This document shows, piece after piece, positions 22,427-34,560 of a stretch of DNA of 64,000 nt (position 1 is its first letter; each line of letters opens with the position of its first letter). The notes beneath the pieces are model-generated. The model had not been told where the DNA came from. It did no database searches and was given only the letters and a program-made list of their open reading frames with translations. Origin of the DNA: Acanthamoeba sp. SK_2022b (lineage: Eukaryota > Discosea > Longamoebia > Acanthamoebidae). The stretch covers positions 1 through 64,000 of the forward strand of contig JANDJZ010000163.1 in assembly GCA_027943245.1 (NCBI GenBank). The letters are read 5' to 3'. Made by a program: the position numbers and the translations under genes.

Positions 22427-23495
22427 ATGATCTCTTCGACAAAGCTGCTCTTCCTGGTGGCCGTGGCTCTGGCCGTCTTCGTGGCCTCCGCGCTGGCGGA
22501 CGGCGACTACAACAAGAATAAGAACGATGGCCCGTGCAAGGGAGGCTACTGGCCCGACGGCAAGGGTTGCTGCCCCAAGATCATCAACGGCAAGGCCTAC
22601 TACCGCGACGGCAACAAGTGCTACCCGAGGGATGTTGGCTGTGGCGTCTACTACGCCGATGGTCAGGGGTACGGCTGCACCCGTCAACAACATGTTGTTC
22701 AAGAAGCTTGTAGGTGGTGATTGACTCTGGCCGCGCAGGTGCTTCCCCGATGAGAAAGGTAACTACTTGAAGGCTGGCGAGTGGTGCCCCAAGGAGCGCA
22801 AGTGCCACGAGCGATGCATCCGCCCCGAGCACTACACCACCTCGACCGAGGAATGCCCCAAGGAGACCACGTCGACCAAGAAGCACTACACGACCTCGAC
22901 CGAGGAGTGCCCCAAGGAGACCACCACTACTGAGAGGCGCACCACCAAGAAGCACACCACTACCGAGGAGTGCCCCAAGGAGACCACTTCTACGAAGAAG
23001 CACTACACGACCTCGACTGAGGAGTGCCCCAAGGAGACCACCACCACCGAGAGGCGCACCACTCCGCAGCGTACCACGACCGAGGAGTGCCCCAAGGAGA
23101 CCACCACTACTGAGAGGCGCACCACCAAGAAGCACACCACCACCGAGGAGTGCCCCAAGGAGACCACCACCACGGAGAGGCGCACCACTCCGCAGCGTAC
23201 CACGACCGAGGAGTGCCGCAAGACCACCTCCGAGAAGCCGTGCGACGACGACGACGACCACAAGCAGTGCCCAGGCGGCCAGTGGAAGGACGGCAAGGGC
23301 TGCTGCCCGCGCAAGTTCGGCTATCAGTGGTTCTACAGGGATGGCCGCGGGTGCTACCCGATCGAGCTCGACTGCGGGGTCTATTACGCCGATGGCCAGG
23401 GCTGCTACCCCGACGAGAAGGGCAATTACCTCAAGGCTGGCGAGTGCTGTCCCGAACACCGCCAGTGCCACCCCAAGTGCGATGGTAAGTACTAA
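22427..23495 (+). CDS. Secreted protein with two cysteine-rich modules flanking a Thr/Glu-rich repeat
   Basis: Two exons, with the intron at about 22668-22738. A signal peptide is clear (KLLFLVAVALAVFVASALA). Module 1 reads GGYWPDGKGCCPK ... YYRDGNKCYPRDVGCGVYYA, DGQGCFPDEKGNYLKAGEWC and CPKERKCHERC. Module 2 near the C-terminus repeats it: GGQWKDGKGCCPR ... FYRDGRGCYPIELDCGVYYA, DGQGCYPDEKGNYLKAGECC and CPEHRQCHPKC. Between them lie about 140 residues of tandem TTTEECPKETTTTERRTT-like units with one Cys each. Thr density suggests O-glycosylation, and regular Cys suggests cross-linking. A cell-surface, mucin-like or cyst-wall role is plausible, but I do not recognise the family. The stop TAA is at 23493-23495. 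A GTAAGT overlaps the last codons, so an extra downstream exon is possible but not needed. Confidence 0.85.
22838..23230 (+). repeat. Coding tandem repeat (Thr/Glu/Cys units)
   Basis: Imperfect units of roughly 60 bases encoding TEECPKETT plus TERRTTKKHT, STKKHYTTS or TERRTTPQRT variants. The variants alternate in larger periods (ERRTTKKHT and ERRTTPQRT blocks recur), pointing to growth by block duplication. Confidence 0.9.
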
Positions 23496-23586
23496 GTACT
23501 TGGTACATGGTCAGTAGAAGAGCACCACCAGACCACCCTCAGTACAACACCTTCCAACTTGAAGGTCACTCAACATTGTTGTTTTA

Positions 23587-23597
23587 TGCCCAATAAA
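23587..23597 (+). terminator. TGCCCAATAAA, likely poly(A) signal of secreted-protein gene
   Basis: The AATAAA-containing motif lies 92 bases after the TAA. The convergent SNF2 gene stops only 17 bases further on, so the two 3' ends very likely overlap. Confidence 0.6.
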
Positions 23598-23613
23598 CTT
23601 TGCCTCTCCTGAG

Positions 23614-24837
23614 CTACTCTTCGCTCAAGTCGATGATGACGTCGTCGAGGTCGACGGCCACCACCTCGACTTCCTCCAGATCCTCTTCCCTGTCTGTCTT
23701 CTTGCTGCCCTTCCTCTTCTTCTTCTTCTTCTTGTGCTGGTGCTTGAGCTTCTTATGGTCGTCCTTCTTGAGCTCCTTGTCGTTTGTCTTGCGCTTGTTC
23801 TTATTCTTGTCTTCCTTGCTTTCCTCATCCTCCTTGTCGTCGTCTTCCCTTTCCTCTTCGTCATCGTCGTCCACGTCCACCACGGGAGGCGGTCTGCCGC
23901 CCACGAACGCCAACGCCGGCTTCACCTGCAAGTCAAGTTCCGATCGTCGCCACATGAGACCACACCAAGCTGGTCATCACGACACACGACACATACTTTG
24001 CCGTAGAAGGTAGAAGGGGCAGGCTTGCGGGAGGCTCCGGTGGCGGGCTGTAGGAGGAAGCGGGCGCTGAAGGGCGTGGCCAGCTCCAGCTCGGGGTAGG
24101 CCGCGTCCCGCTCGTCGTGGGGCTGGTGGCCGCGCCTGCCACGGGGGCCCGCCTCGTCCTCCCCCTCGTCGTCGATCTCCTGGGCCGCCAGCTTCAGCAG
24201 CCGCTTCTCGTACTCCGACTCGCCCATCACGTCCTGCCGCACAACACACGCGTCAGGCAAGGCGGGCGCAATACGCGCGGGAGATGGTGGGCGGGCCCTT
24301 ACGTTGTGTCGATGGAAGTAGGAGACGCCCGACTTCTTGAGAAGATCAAAGACGTTGGCCGTCTTCTCCCTTGGATCGCATCGTGGTGGTGGTCGAAGGG
24401 GGGGGGGGTGAGTGCGCGTTGGCTTGTGTGTCGACAAAAAAGTGTACGAGAGAGAGTGGCGGGGTACCCCGAGGGATCGTCGATGTCGTCGTCGGCCTGC
24501 GGTTGTTGCTCGTCGTCGTCGTCTGGAACGATGGCGGGCTGGTCCTGCGTGCCCACCGAGTCAAAGAGCATGCGCACGGACTGGCTCTCGGCATCGGCTT
24601 CTGCGTTTATTTGCGTGAGCGTGATAAGCCACCTCTTGTCCCGACGAGAAAGAAGGGAGAGAGAGAGAGAGAGAGCGGGGATGCCGGGAGCGCGCGGTGC
24701 ACCTGGTCGGACGGACGAGCGCCGTTTCTCGATGCGAAAGTTGAGCTTGGCGGCGTCTCGCGCTTCGCTGTCTTGGCTGTGATCGACCGACTGCTCCAGC
24801 TTCTCTGCTCGTTCGATGATGTCTGTCTCCCCCACCA

Positions 24838-24917
<80 letters not shown>

Positions 24918-27305
24918 CAGAGAGTGGGAGAGAGAAGTCCAGGAGCTGCGTGAGCGAAGAGGGGAGGGGAGGGAGAGGTGAGAGTGAGGGCCCTCACGCA
25001 CCGTTTGTGACGACCGAGTCGTTCAGTCGCAGCAGGTTGGCGATGCCGAAGAGCTCTCCCTCCTTGCCCCGCACACCCGCCATGCCCTTGAAGTACCTGT
25101 TGGCCCCCGTATGCGTGCGTGAGTGAGTGATTAGCAAAACGCGACACTAGGCGTTGACACTTTGGCCAGACTGACCGTTTCTCGTTCTTGGCCTCCATGC
25201 AGATGTTGGCGAGCTGCTGCTTGTAGATCTGCCGCTGGTACATGGTCTCCTCGATGGTGCCCGCCGAGACGAATCGATAGATCTCGGTGTCCTTTGTCTG
25301 CCCCAACCTGAAGGCCCTGTCCTGCGCCTGCAGGTCGTGCGCCACGTTCCTGTTGTCGACAATAGCAGCGCGCAGCGCGAGTGTTGGCCATGCGCGCGTG
25401 ACGTGGGGAGGGAGGAGAGAGCGCACGAACCAGTTGGGGTCGAAGACCACCACGATGTTGGCCGCCGTGAGGTTGAGCCCGAGGCTCTGCAGCGAGAGAG
25501 AGGAAGAAAGGGGGAAAGAGAAGGGGTAAGAGCTACAGGGGCGCTTTGTAAGGGGAGAGGGCACACATACGCCGGCTTTGGTGGAGATGAGGAAGATGAA
25601 GTCGCGCTGGCTCTGCTTGAACCGGTCCACGATCACCTGCCGCTCCTTCATCGCCGTGGCCCCGTCCAGCCGGCAATAGTAGTGCCTGTGCGGCGACGCA
25701 TAGTGCCACCATGTCAGCACACTTATAAATCAATCAAATAATAAATCAATAAATATAATATATTAATATAATAAAATATAATAAATAATTCTTGGAAGGG
25801 GGTCGTGCCCTTCTCTCCGGACGAAGTTCTCGATGATGTTGAGCATTCGCGTGGCCTTGGAGAAGATCAGCACCTTGTGCCCTTCGGCCTTCCACTTCCG
25901 CAACAACAACCGCAGAACTCGCAGCTTGCCTGCAGCAATCTTGGTGAGCGAGCCACACGTGTGCGTGCGTGTGTGTTTGTGTGCGTGTGCGAACCGCAAA
26001 GCTCAGTCTCTCTGAGGCTGCGGTGGAGGCGCTGCACGAGGTCGTAGTCGTCGCCGAGCGCGGTGCGGAAGGAGAGCTCGTCCCGCCTCTGCTTCACCTC
26101 GGCGTCGCTCGCGTTGGGCGCCAGCAGCGCCGGGTCTGCGTGTTTGCCCGTGGTCAGCCTTACGGAGGCGGAGGGATGGGAGGGCCCCGCAACCGTACGG
26201 TTGGAGAGGCTGATGAGCTTGTTGATGGCCTGCAGCACGAGGTCCCCGGTTGCGATGCCCGTCTTCTCTTCCGAGTAGCAGCACTTGTCGCGCGTCATTC
26301 GCGACCTGACCATTGGCCAATGCCCCCCCAACCGACCAACCAAGGCATCGGCACGCGGCAGTGTGAGCGTAGCATACGAGCGCCAGCTTATGGACAAGAG
26401 CCAAGGGGCAGGCCAGCCACGCACCCGCACTCGCACGGCTCGTGCCTCTTCATAAGGAGCTGGTACTGCGGGCTGTCCAGCATTCTGTGCGACGACAGAG
26501 CAGCGGTAATGAGCGCGACCACACAGCCACGAACGGTCCGCGTACGCCACGCGTGCATGGGTGTGGCCGCACCTTTGGTAGGCCCGCACTTGGAGCTTGG
26601 TGAGCGGACAAAACACGATGTTGTCGTCCTTTGTCGGCAGCTGGCCACGCGGACAACACACGTTTAGCGTTTAGCCGCGTGTCGTGCGCGTGCCTGTGTG
26701 TGGGGGGGAGGACATGTACCCGGTCCTGGATGAGGGTCTTGTCCCGTCGCAGGATGAGCTGCTTGATGAGCTTGGAGAACTTGACCGCGGCGATGCGGCC
26801 CATGGCCACCTCCCGCCGCGACGCATCGTTTCGCTGTCCGTGCATGATGGGGTTGATATACCTGACGATGCACACGCAGAGCACGGCAGCAACCATAAGC
26901 GAATTTGTAGCACACAACGATAGGGCGCGAGGAAGGCGCGCGTGTACGCTTCGCGGACGTGGTCGAGCGAGCCCAGGCATCCCGGCTCGGCCCAATTTAG
27001 CAGCGTCCACAACTCCACAAAGTTATCTGCCAGCCGATATCGACGCACGCGAATCAGTGATCGTCTTGGAAGCACTGAACCAGGAGCGGGGGAGAGGCGT
27101 ACTTTGCATCACCGTGCCCGTCAATCCTGATGCGTGGACATGATAATGTGATATGCGCCCACGCACACGCGCGCACACAAGGGTAAACACGTCGTGGTGA
27201 GCGCAAGTCCTCCAAAAAACTAGCAACGGGAGACCAGCGCAGTACCGAAGCGACGGCGGGTATTCAAATCCATGCACATCGTCGTCAGCTTGGATCGATT
27301 TTCTG

Positions 27306-27383
<78 letters not shown>

Positions 27384-27670
27384 GTGTGGAGAGTTCACAG
27401 ATATGAGGGAAAGAAAATGGAGACCCCCCGCAGGACGACGGCACGCGCACGTTTGAGTCGATGCACCTCGTCAAAGATGACGCACGACCAATCAACGGCG
27501 TTGAGCAGAAAGAAGTCCATGCGCAGGGTTTCGTAGCTGACCAGAAGAGCCTCGAGCCATCCGTTGTTGATCCCTGCGAGGAACTTGTCTCGCTGCTTGC
27601 CCCTGTACACGTCCACCTTGATCTTGCCGCCCGGGCAGTTGCACGTCCACTGCCACGGCCAACCGCATCT

Positions 27671-27738
<68 letters not shown>

Positions 27739-27990
27739 TTCACATGGCCAAAGGGCGCACACCCGTTGGAGTTCGGCCTTCCATTGGTCGAGGATTGACG
27801 CAGGGCCCACAATCAGGGCGCGAGCGATGGCGGCCACCTGAGGGCGCTCTGCCTTCTGGTGCTTGGGCGCTGCGTTATTCTTGAGCATGATTGCCGCCAG
27901 AAAGGCGGTCGTTTGTACAGTTTTGCCCAAACCTAATGCCAGGCACCATTAAGTTCTCCTAACAGGGCGTGTGCGTTGCGTGCGTGCGTG

Positions 27991-28057
<67 letters not shown>

Positions 28058-31000
28058 TACCCATGTCGTCGCCAAGGATGCCTCCTTTGTTTTTCCGGTA
28101 CAGCTCGTACAGGAAACGAACGCCGTCGCGCTGATAGTCGTAGAGCTTGGCGTTGATGCATCCCGGTACCTGTTGGCACGTCGGCCACGCATGCCCACAT
28201 CAACGCGGCATTGCCCCTGTGAGCGCGCGCCAATGAAGACCTAACCCCCCCCCCCAAATGAACGGGGCCACTCGTTTCACCGACCTGCACGAGCACGGGA
28301 TCGCCCGGCTGCGATAGCGTGAGCGGCTCGCCCGCATCGGCGTCGAGATCGGTGACGGTGTCCGACTTCTGCTTGCTGTGTCGGTTGAAGATCGAGAAGA
28401 AACGCCGCGCCGGAGACTCGTCGACGGCCTCCGCGTGCTCTGCGTTGCGGTCATACGACCAATCAGCCCCCACCTGAAGAAGCTAGAGAGAGACAACAAA
28501 GAGATGTAGTGTACCCCGCCTCGGTTCTTCTTCGTGATCGATGTCCTCAATGGTGTCCCTGATTGAGGCGTCCGTTTCGTCTTCTTCACTTCCCTTTGCG
28601 TCGTCGCGTCCACCGAACCTCGGCCGTCCTTGCAGATCGGCCCTCGTGGTGGAGGTGGTGGTGGAGGTGGAGGTGTTGAGCCGCCACTGCAGCTTGTCGG
28701 TGGGCCTCTCCGTGCTCGGTTGTGCCCCGAGCCTGAACTTGAAATTCACGCTCCCCACCTTCGCAGACGGCTGTTCCACGCTCCCCACCTCATCATCCTC
28801 TGCCTCCTCGCCCTGCACTCGTCGCCTCCTCTTGTCATTCTTCCTCTTCTTTTTTGGCCTCTCCTCCCTCGCCTTTCGCTTTGGTGGCGTAACATAGATC
28901 GCGCTTCGCTTGTCCTCTTTATCTTCTTCTTCCTCCTCCTCCTCTTTATATGCCTCATTCCCACCCTCGTCCTCGTCATCTTCATGCTCCTCATCCTCGT
29001 CGAGTTCAATCCGTTGCGACTGGCAGTCCCTTGCCCCTGCGGCCAACCCATCGCCTCCGTCGTTTTCGCTTTCGTTTTCGTTTTCATTTTCGCGTTCGCT
29101 TTCGCTTTCGTTCTCTTCGGCGTCGTCTGCGGCGGGGTCGGCGCTGAATGGGGCTTGCGTGTCGGTGCCGATCAGTTGCGATGCGAACGGGTCGATGGAA
29201 GCCAGCATGCTCCAAGCGATGTCGGGGAAGGAGTGCGAGTCGAGACTCGCCGTGTCCTGCGCCGCGTCTGCTTCCTTGACTTCCGACAAGCCGTCGTCGT
29301 CGTCATCTTCGCTGCTATCCGAGTCGAGACCAAGCGCGCTGCTCGGCTCCACGGCCCCATGCCCGCCGCGTGCGCTGTCGGGCGCTGCCGTCTCCACGCC
29401 GGCGACAGGCCTGGCCTCGTCGCACTGCGTCTGGCTATAGTCGAACTGCGCGCTCGCCAGAGGGTACTCCTCCTCCTCGACCACAGGTCCTGCACCGCGA
29501 GTGAGAAACCGGTGAGCACATGTGAAGCCAACATGCGAAGGCGAGGGGCGGCTCCACATACCCGCGGCGTGCAACGACGAACTGCTGGAACGGAGTGGGT
29601 CGACGGAGGCGTCCTCGTCGTGATCCAGAAGCCTCTTGGCGCTTCCACTGCTGCTGCTGCTGGCTCCGTTGCCCGCTTGTCCCTGGTGGGTTGCGGCTCT
29701 CGCAGACGTGGCCATGCTGGACCAATTCGTCAGTGGGTCGAACGAAGCGTCGTCCTGCGGCTGGCTGGGCTTGTCGGGGCTCCGCCGAACCGGCTCGCGG
29801 TTGAGAGCGGGCACCACCGGCGTCTCCGCGTCAGCCGCGGCAGACTCGGCGTCGTCGTAGGGCAAGGAGAAGAGCTCCATCGACAGACAGAACTCCTCCC
29901 CGGTCGGCTCTCGCTTTCGTTCTTTGTCGGCGCCCCCATCGTCTTCGCTCTTTCTTCGCCTCTTCTTGTTGGGCTGCCTCGTCGGTTGCGCGTCGGCGTC
30001 CTCGCTCTCCTCCTCTTCCGTCACCATGTTGAGCAAAACTGGCGCCGTCCGCTGGTCGCCCTTGAGCTCAGCGCCGATCGCCGTCGCGTTCTTCTTGTCG
30101 ACAGCGGTCGCCGTCGTGGTGGCGGTCGTCGATGACGGCGGCACGACGACCGTGGGCGCTGGTGGCGGGGCGACAGGCGCAGCGGGTGCTGGCCTGCCAC
30201 GGTGAAGGAATGAGGAGAATATGGAGGTGACACGATACGGTGACGCGGGCTCCTCATCTTCGGCGTTGTTCTCCTGATCAGACGCATCGCTCTCGTCGGA
30301 GATGACCACCCATCGCCGCTTCTTCTCACTCGCCGACGTCGCCGGCTTGCGGGCTGCGGCGCCGCCGGCCCTCTGCGGGGTCATGTAGGCCGTGATGGTC
30401 CCCGGCTTGGCCGCAGGAGTTGTGGTCGACTTGGGCGCAGAGGTAGACGAGGTTGACTTGACCGAAGTGCCGAGTCCACTCGCTGTGGCTCGTGGCACGA
30501 TCTTGGCACTGGGCTGAGGCGAGGGCGGCACCTTGACGACCGAGAGCTGTGGCGACGGCTTGGGTCGCGCCACCGGGGGAGCCACCGCGGGCTTGCTCTG
30601 CTGCGGCGGCTGCGGTTCTGTGGGCGACTTCTTTTCTGTCGACGCCGCCCGTCGCCGTCGACCCACCGGTGTTGTCGATCTCCGTGGCGACACCTTCGCT
30701 GCTGAAGCTGCACATGCTCTACCGTTAGACGCCGATCTGTGTGCCGCAACGCGTAGGTAAGGATGGGAGACACGTACCAGAGGCAGTGGTGATGGAGGAA
30801 AGGTCGAGCGACGCAGGCTCGGGCCAAGGCACAGAGTCGTCGGCAGGCACGGCGAGCGTCGCCGCGGGGCTCTTCTTCGGGTCCCGACGGCTCGGCACGC
30901 CGGTGATTGAACGCAGCGTGAAGTCCTCATCCTCGGTGTTTACCTTGATCGACTCGTCGGCCTCTCGCTTGCGCACGGTTGGCGATGACTTGGCCACGCG

Positions 31001-32707
31001 TCCTCCCGCCGCGGCCTTGCCGGCGCTTGCCCGCCTCGCGTCACTTGCCATAGGCGCCTTCTTTGCATTGCTGACCTGCTGGGCGCCTTTGCCGCTACGG
31101 TCAGCAGTTGGTCGGCGGGCACGGGGAAAGATGTCCTGCCGTGTCGCTCCGTCCTCCTCCCCTTCGTCGCTGCTTCGCTGCCCCTTCCCCTTGTTTGTTT
31201 TCTTCGTCTTTTTCTCAAGCTTTTCCTTCGTTGGCGGCGGGTTGGGCTCGGTCTCGCGTTCGTCCACCCACTCGGGGCTCTCCCACGCCTCATTGGCTGT
31301 CTCGTTCGTCTTGCCCTTCCCCTTGGCGAACATGACCTTCCAACTGCCTCCGCTGCTGGCTTGGTCTGCCCCATCGCTCGCATCGTCGTCGTCGTCTTCT
31401 ATCTGGTCCTTTTCCCGTACGATCGGTTCGCTCTCCTCCACATCGTCCCTCAGCACGTCGCCGCCGCGGGCTATGCGCTCAGTGTCGGCCTCGTAGTCGT
31501 GCTCCCTTTGCTTGTCGGTGTTCGTTGTCTCGGCCGCTGTTGTAGTCGCTGTAGTCGTCGTCGTCGCAGTAGCGGGGACCCTGATCTGTGTGATCTCCTC
31601 CTCTTCGTCGTCGTCTTCATTCCCGATGTGGTCGTCGGCGAACCTGTCCCCTTCGGTCTCCTCTGCTTCATTGTCCTCGTCCTCGTCCTCGTCTTCGTGT
31701 TCCTTGTCCTTCTCGGGGAACAGTCGATAGGAGTCGCTTTCCATGGAGTCGGCGTTGGTCCACAGGTAGCTCGACCCGCTGTCGGCGAAGCCGTGCCCTC
31801 CCCGCCCGACGCCGCCGCTACGCGAAGGGGAGGGCATCAGCAAGGCGTGGGCCGACGGCGGAAAGGACGACGACGTGGACACCGCGTGATGGCTCGGCGA
31901 CGGCGACGAGATCAAATGCTGGTGATGGTGTGGCTGCGGCGGCGGCGGCAGAGAAGGCGTGAGGGAGCACGACGTGATCGATTCGGAGGCAGCGACGTAG
32001 AACACCGAGCCGCGCGGAGGCAGGCCCGGCGCCGGCCGTTCCTGCGCTGTCCCCGTTTCAGACGCCGGCGCTGACGCCTTCTTCTTGGCCTTGGTCGACT
32101 TGGTGGTGACTCGGCTCTCCTTGGCCTTAGCTTTCGTGCCGTTCTCGGTGTCGCTTGGGCGCCTCGGCCTGGGTGCTGCCTTCGTGAGACGCCGTCGCTC
32201 GCCCTCGTCGTCGCCTGACGAGCTGCAGATGTCGTCCTCCTCGGGCGGCTGGAGAGGGAGCGGCGGCGAGGAGGACGTACGTGTAGAGCTCGTCGTGGCT
32301 GCTCCACCGGCGGCTGCCGGCTTGGGAATGACGAAGCTCGTCGTGGCCGAGTGCCGTCTCCGATGTGCAGAGGAGGACGCGGCCTTGGTCATGATAGACG
32401 TTGTAGAGGCGGCAGACGATGAAGACGACTCGATAGAGTCCTGGCTGGTGGGCGACGACGCGTCGTCCAACGTGATTACCTCACGACGAGCAGAGGCGGA
32501 CGTCGGCGGGGGAGGAGAGGCGCGTCGCTTCGAAGGGGTGGTTGAGGAAGAACCGGTTCGTGTGGGGGTGGTGTTTCCATGATTGAAACCGGCACGAGAG
32601 GAAGATGATGAGACCGAAGACGAAACCGAGTCGCCAAAGGAATTGATGACGTGCAAAGGAGGAAATAACTGTGCAGACCGTGCCTTCCTTCCCCCGCCCC
32701 TCTTCAT
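23614..32707 (-). CDS. SNF2-family ATPase, ERCC6L2-like, with very long disordered N-terminus
   Basis: The gene runs from ATG at 32707 to TAG at 23614, about 2,200 residues. The first ~1,350 residues (three large exons, 32707-~28500) are low complexity: Ser/Thr-rich, acidic and Lys-rich tracts without a recognised fold. The ATPase follows: GGILGDDMGLGKTVQTTAFL (Walker A), CVIFDEVHRLK (DEVH box), LTGTVMQNNFVELWTLLNW, KVLIFSKATRMLNIIENF, STKAGSLGLNLTAANIVVVF and QAQDRAFRLGQTKDTEIYRF. Near the C-terminus, VFDLLKKSGVSYFHRHN with DVMGESEYEKRLLKLAAQE resembles the post-helicase element of ERCC6L2. A Lys-rich tail ends in an acidic peptide. It is expected in the nucleus as a double-stranded DNA translocase linked to repair or transcription-coupled processes. 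A 24-base microexon (27103-27126) and five microsatellite-bearing introns are notable. Rad26/ERCC6 is the alternative assignment. Confidence 0.85.
24838..24916. repeat. (CA)n microsatellite in intron
   Basis: CA array of about 79 bases in an SNF2-gene intron (GT on the sense strand). Confidence 0.95.
27307..27388. repeat. (GT)n(GC)n(GT)n microsatellite in intron
   Basis: GT array with a short CGCGCG interruption near 27369-27376, in the intron just before the exon encoding KLTTMCMDLNTRRRF. Confidence 0.95.
27672..27736. repeat. (AC)n microsatellite in intron
   Basis: AC array in the intron between the Walker A exon and the exon encoding WTCNCPGGKIKVDVYRG. Confidence 0.95.
27995..28056. repeat. 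(GT)n microsatellite in intron
   Basis: GT array in the intron that follows the GGILGDDMG codons of the SNF2 gene. Confidence 0.95.
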
Positions 32708-32830
32708 TTTGCCTCTCTACAACAACTGAAATAAATGATAATCATACAGAGAAACTGTTCTAAGAAATCGTACAAAATGATTTCTTATAATTTCCTGCAT
32801 ATTTTCTTGCGAATTAGATTGATTATCAAG

Positions 32831-34495
32831 ATGAGCGGGCCAGGGTACCCGCCGTACATAGGCAACGCCTACGGCCAGCAGCACGGTGGTGCGCAGTTGT
32901 CCGCGGGTTATGCGTATCCTCACTATCCACAGCAACAGCCTCCTCCCAATTACGCGGTGGGGGGACTGAATCTCGCCGAGCAACTCGACCATCTGAGCCT
33001 ACAGCAACAATGCCAGGGGTATCCCTATGCCCACTCCTCTCCCACGCCAACTCAGCCGCAGCCCCTTCGCGTGGCACGAGCAGACGAGGACGAGGCCCTG
33101 GACGAAGGCGGGGAGGACGACGGCAAGAGCTACCTGGACCACTACGGCCAGGACCTGCGTCGCGTGCCCAAGTGGCGGCTGGTCGAGATGCTGCGGCTGA
33201 GCCAGGAGCAGTGCGAGCAGCTCGAGAACGAGAACCAGCAGCTGCAGGCCTGCATCGAGGCCAACCGACGCGAGAGCGACGACGTGCCGCCGCCCGTGCC
33301 GAGCGTCGACGGCGATGAGTTTGCGGCTACTCCGCACGACGACGAGCGGGGGCAGCCGCCGCCGCCATCGGCCAGCCAGGATGACTACGAGGAGGAGGTC
33401 GACCATCTGGGCTTTGAGCTGGCGCTGGCCTCAGCCGGCGAGCAGGTCCAGCTGGCCTACCCCGAAGGCGTCCAGGCGATGGTGCGCGAGCTCGAGCGCG
33501 ACGACGCCGGCGAGTCGTGCGCCGATGGCATCGCGAGCGACGGCTACCGCGCGCTGACCTACCTCACCCGACGGCTGGCCGAGCTGCACCGCGAGCGGCA
33601 GGCGCCGCGACAGGTCCTGGTCGACGAGTACGGGCAGGAGTACGAGGAGGAGCCGCCCGAGGGCACGCTGACCGACGCCGAGCGACGCGACATGCAGGTC
33701 GATTCCATTCGGGCCATGCTGCTCGTAGGCCAGCGCCACCCGGCCGTCTTCCCCGAGGTCGCGCGGTCTCTGGCCTCATGGCTCACCCCCGACCTCACCG
33801 TGCGAGGTATGTGCCAATTCTTATTTTATTATTATTATGATTATTATTGTTATTATTATTTAATATATATTTGACACAAAATAAATAAACAAATAAATAA
33901 TAATTTATAATGAATTGTTTGTTTGGTGGGCAACGTGCAGATGATCCCGAGCGCCTCTTTTACGACTTGACTGTTCTGTCCCGTATCTGCTCGCCTCCGT
34001 CCAGGCTGTCCGCCGCCGCCAAAGGTAGCGCAGCAGTCAAAACGGCAGACACGGTCTGACCCATTGCTAACGTATCAACTCGTGCGTTGGTGGGGTTTGA
34101 TGTTTGGGGGGGGGGTGATGCGCACGCAGCGCAACTCACCGGCGACCTGGTGGACCGAGTGGTGGCGATCATCACGTACGAAGACGACGGGCTCCAAGGC
34201 AACGCCCTCAAGGCCATCCACGATGCCGCCCTCATGGCGCTCGTGCGTTCTCCCCCGTCCCTTGCTCGGCGGCAACCGAACGCAGCTCCCTACTGGGCGT
34301 CAACGAATCACCGTTCACCTTCACCGATTTTCGCAGGTGTCGATCAACCTCCAATTCGACTCGGCCGAGTCTGCACACAACCCGGTGGTCGCTCGGCTGG
34401 CCGCCATCAACGGCCAGGACCTCGGCGACCTGGGCCAGACCTTTATCATCGCGTTCAACCGCGGTGCGCGTTGCCCCTTCCCACACACGCCGATC

Positions 34496-34560
<65 letters not shown>

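Noticed and set aside
22838..23230. Regular ~60-base repeats considered as a CRISPR-like array
   Set aside because: The repeats are contiguous, in frame, encode TEECPKETT units and have no unique spacers. The genome is eukaryotic.
28630..30135. 501-residue plus-strand open frame
   Set aside because: It is antisense to the acidic, Ser-rich exons of the SNF2 gene. GC-rich low-complexity exons leave the opposite strand open. No domain or start context supports it.
31361..32074. Plus-strand frame of 237 residues rich in Val/Leu, at first glance a membrane protein
   Set aside because: It is antisense to the Asp/Glu/Thr-rich exon of the SNF2 gene; complementary codons of acidic tracts give Val/Leu/Ser runs.
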